From the NCBI GenBank assembly GCA_034620365.1, contig JAQGEQ010000335.1:310001-374000 (forward strand): 64,000 bases of DNA, given 5' to 3'. Under the pieces are notes generated by a model, which worked only from the letters and a program-made list of their open reading frames with translations, was not told the DNA's origin and did not search any database. The translations under genes were made by a program, and so were the position numbers. This document shows positions 63,342 to 64,000 of this stretch, piece by piece (within the stretch, counting starts at the first letter, position 1; each line of letters opens with the position of its first letter). This DNA is from Pegea sp. RAD2-039. Lineage: Eukaryota > Chordata > Thaliacea > Salpida > Salpidae.

Positions 63342-64000
63342 CTGGAAATTTTGGAAATCATTTTTATGTTGCTTAAATCATGTATTTGGCAACGAGCGGA
63401 ACCTTCTCTTTTATTTGATAGATATTTGATGCTTACTTACTTTTCAGTTCAAAACAAACTTAGTTTAATAAATGTGATAAAATTTTTGAAGGGTTTAAAC
63501 TTTAACTTAAAATCAATAAAAGAATTAGATGAGATACATTGCAAAAAAGAAAATGGAAACATCAGTTGTTTGACTTCTTAAAAAAGTTAAAAAAAAGGAT
63601 CAAGTTATGATGGTGACAATTTTGTGACATTTTCAAAAAATATTTGAAAAAGTTAGAAAACATTTAATAGAATTAGCTAAGTAAGTTGAGACTTTAAAAA
63701 ACAATTTCAAAGTTTTTTTAACCAATTAACATTTGTGGTAAGATTTTATCAAATTGTTTCGTTATGCAAATAATCGGTTTAGTAAATGTCAGAAAAAAAT
63801 TGAAGATATCAAATTGTGAAAAGTAAATCTGATTTATCTGAAATAATTGGTTGGAATAATAATGACAAAGGAGAAAAGAGTTTTGGAATTTAAACAGAAA
63901 ATTCTCCATTAAAATCAGCCAATTAATTGTGGATGAAATTCGAAAGGAATATTTTATTTGCTTCACAAACAGTTTCAAACTAAATATGTGGGAAAATATT
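63342..64000 (-). other. Intron of the MAP3K gene
   Basis: Directly upstream of the acceptor at 63342-63343. No further exon was found, so the 5' part of the gene lies outside the window. ORFs here are AT-rich and without family signatures. Confidence 0.5.

Noticed and set aside
63718-63978. 86-codon minus-strand ORF near the right end
   Set aside because: Low-complexity Phe/Ile/Asn-rich, no kinase N-terminal or PB1 features.
1-64000. CRISPR array, bacterial operons or prokaryotic signals
   Set aside because: No regularly spaced repeats and all genes are split by introns; the window is eukaryotic.

Overview
This is an AT-rich (roughly 70 percent A+T) eukaryotic window with multi-exon genes. 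Many introns are only 45 to 60 bp long, alongside others of several hundred bp to kilobases. I built gene models by hand from splice sites and reading-frame phase. Most genes are on the minus strand and most exons are too short to stand out as ORFs. The best clue to the organism is a connexin first exon at 1631-1785, because connexins are known only from chordates. Tiny introns, a divergent Distal-less gene, an AT-rich compact genome and a decayed Ty3/gypsy element with the deuterostome-type protease-integrase-RT order all fit a tunicate (urochordate), possibly appendicularian-like. The species cannot be fixed from the sequence.

Layout: 1-1.8 kb, connexin exon 1 (-), the rest lying off the left edge. 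7.4-15.6 kb, a 15-exon muscle-type Ig protein of the palladin/myopalladin class (-). 19.8-20.1 kb, a decayed reading frame (+). 20.8-22.6 kb, a Distal-less/Dlx homeobox gene (+). 23.6-32.1 kb, a 30-exon mannose-receptor-like membrane lectin (-) with FN2, eight C-type lectin domains, one kringle and one ShKT domain. 33.9-34.6 kb, a decayed LINE fragment (+). 35.1-36.3 kb, a small two-TM protein with PPxY motifs (-). 37.4-39.8 kb, an SLC44 choline-transporter-like gene (+). 40.4-42.5 kb, a decayed Ty3/gypsy element (-). 45.0-47.6 kb, septin 7 (-). 51.6-54.9 kb, the TTK/Mps1 spindle-checkpoint kinase (-). 56.1-56.9 kb, an unresolved minus-strand gene. 57.0-58.4 kb, a helical protein (+). 58.5-58.8 kb, a diverged copy of the first TTK intron. 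60.7-63.3 kb, a MAP3K2/3 (MEKK) kinase (-) that runs off the right side and appears to carry a C-terminal membrane anchor.

The neighbours do not form an obvious pathway, and no operon or trans-splicing signal was recognised. The most unusual locus is the lectin receptor: it has the overall plan of the vertebrate mannose receptor family (FN2, eight CTLDs, one TM, short tail), lacks the N-terminal cysteine-rich domain, and carries inserted kringle and ShKT modules. Its exon phases close perfectly except for one extra base in CTLD3.
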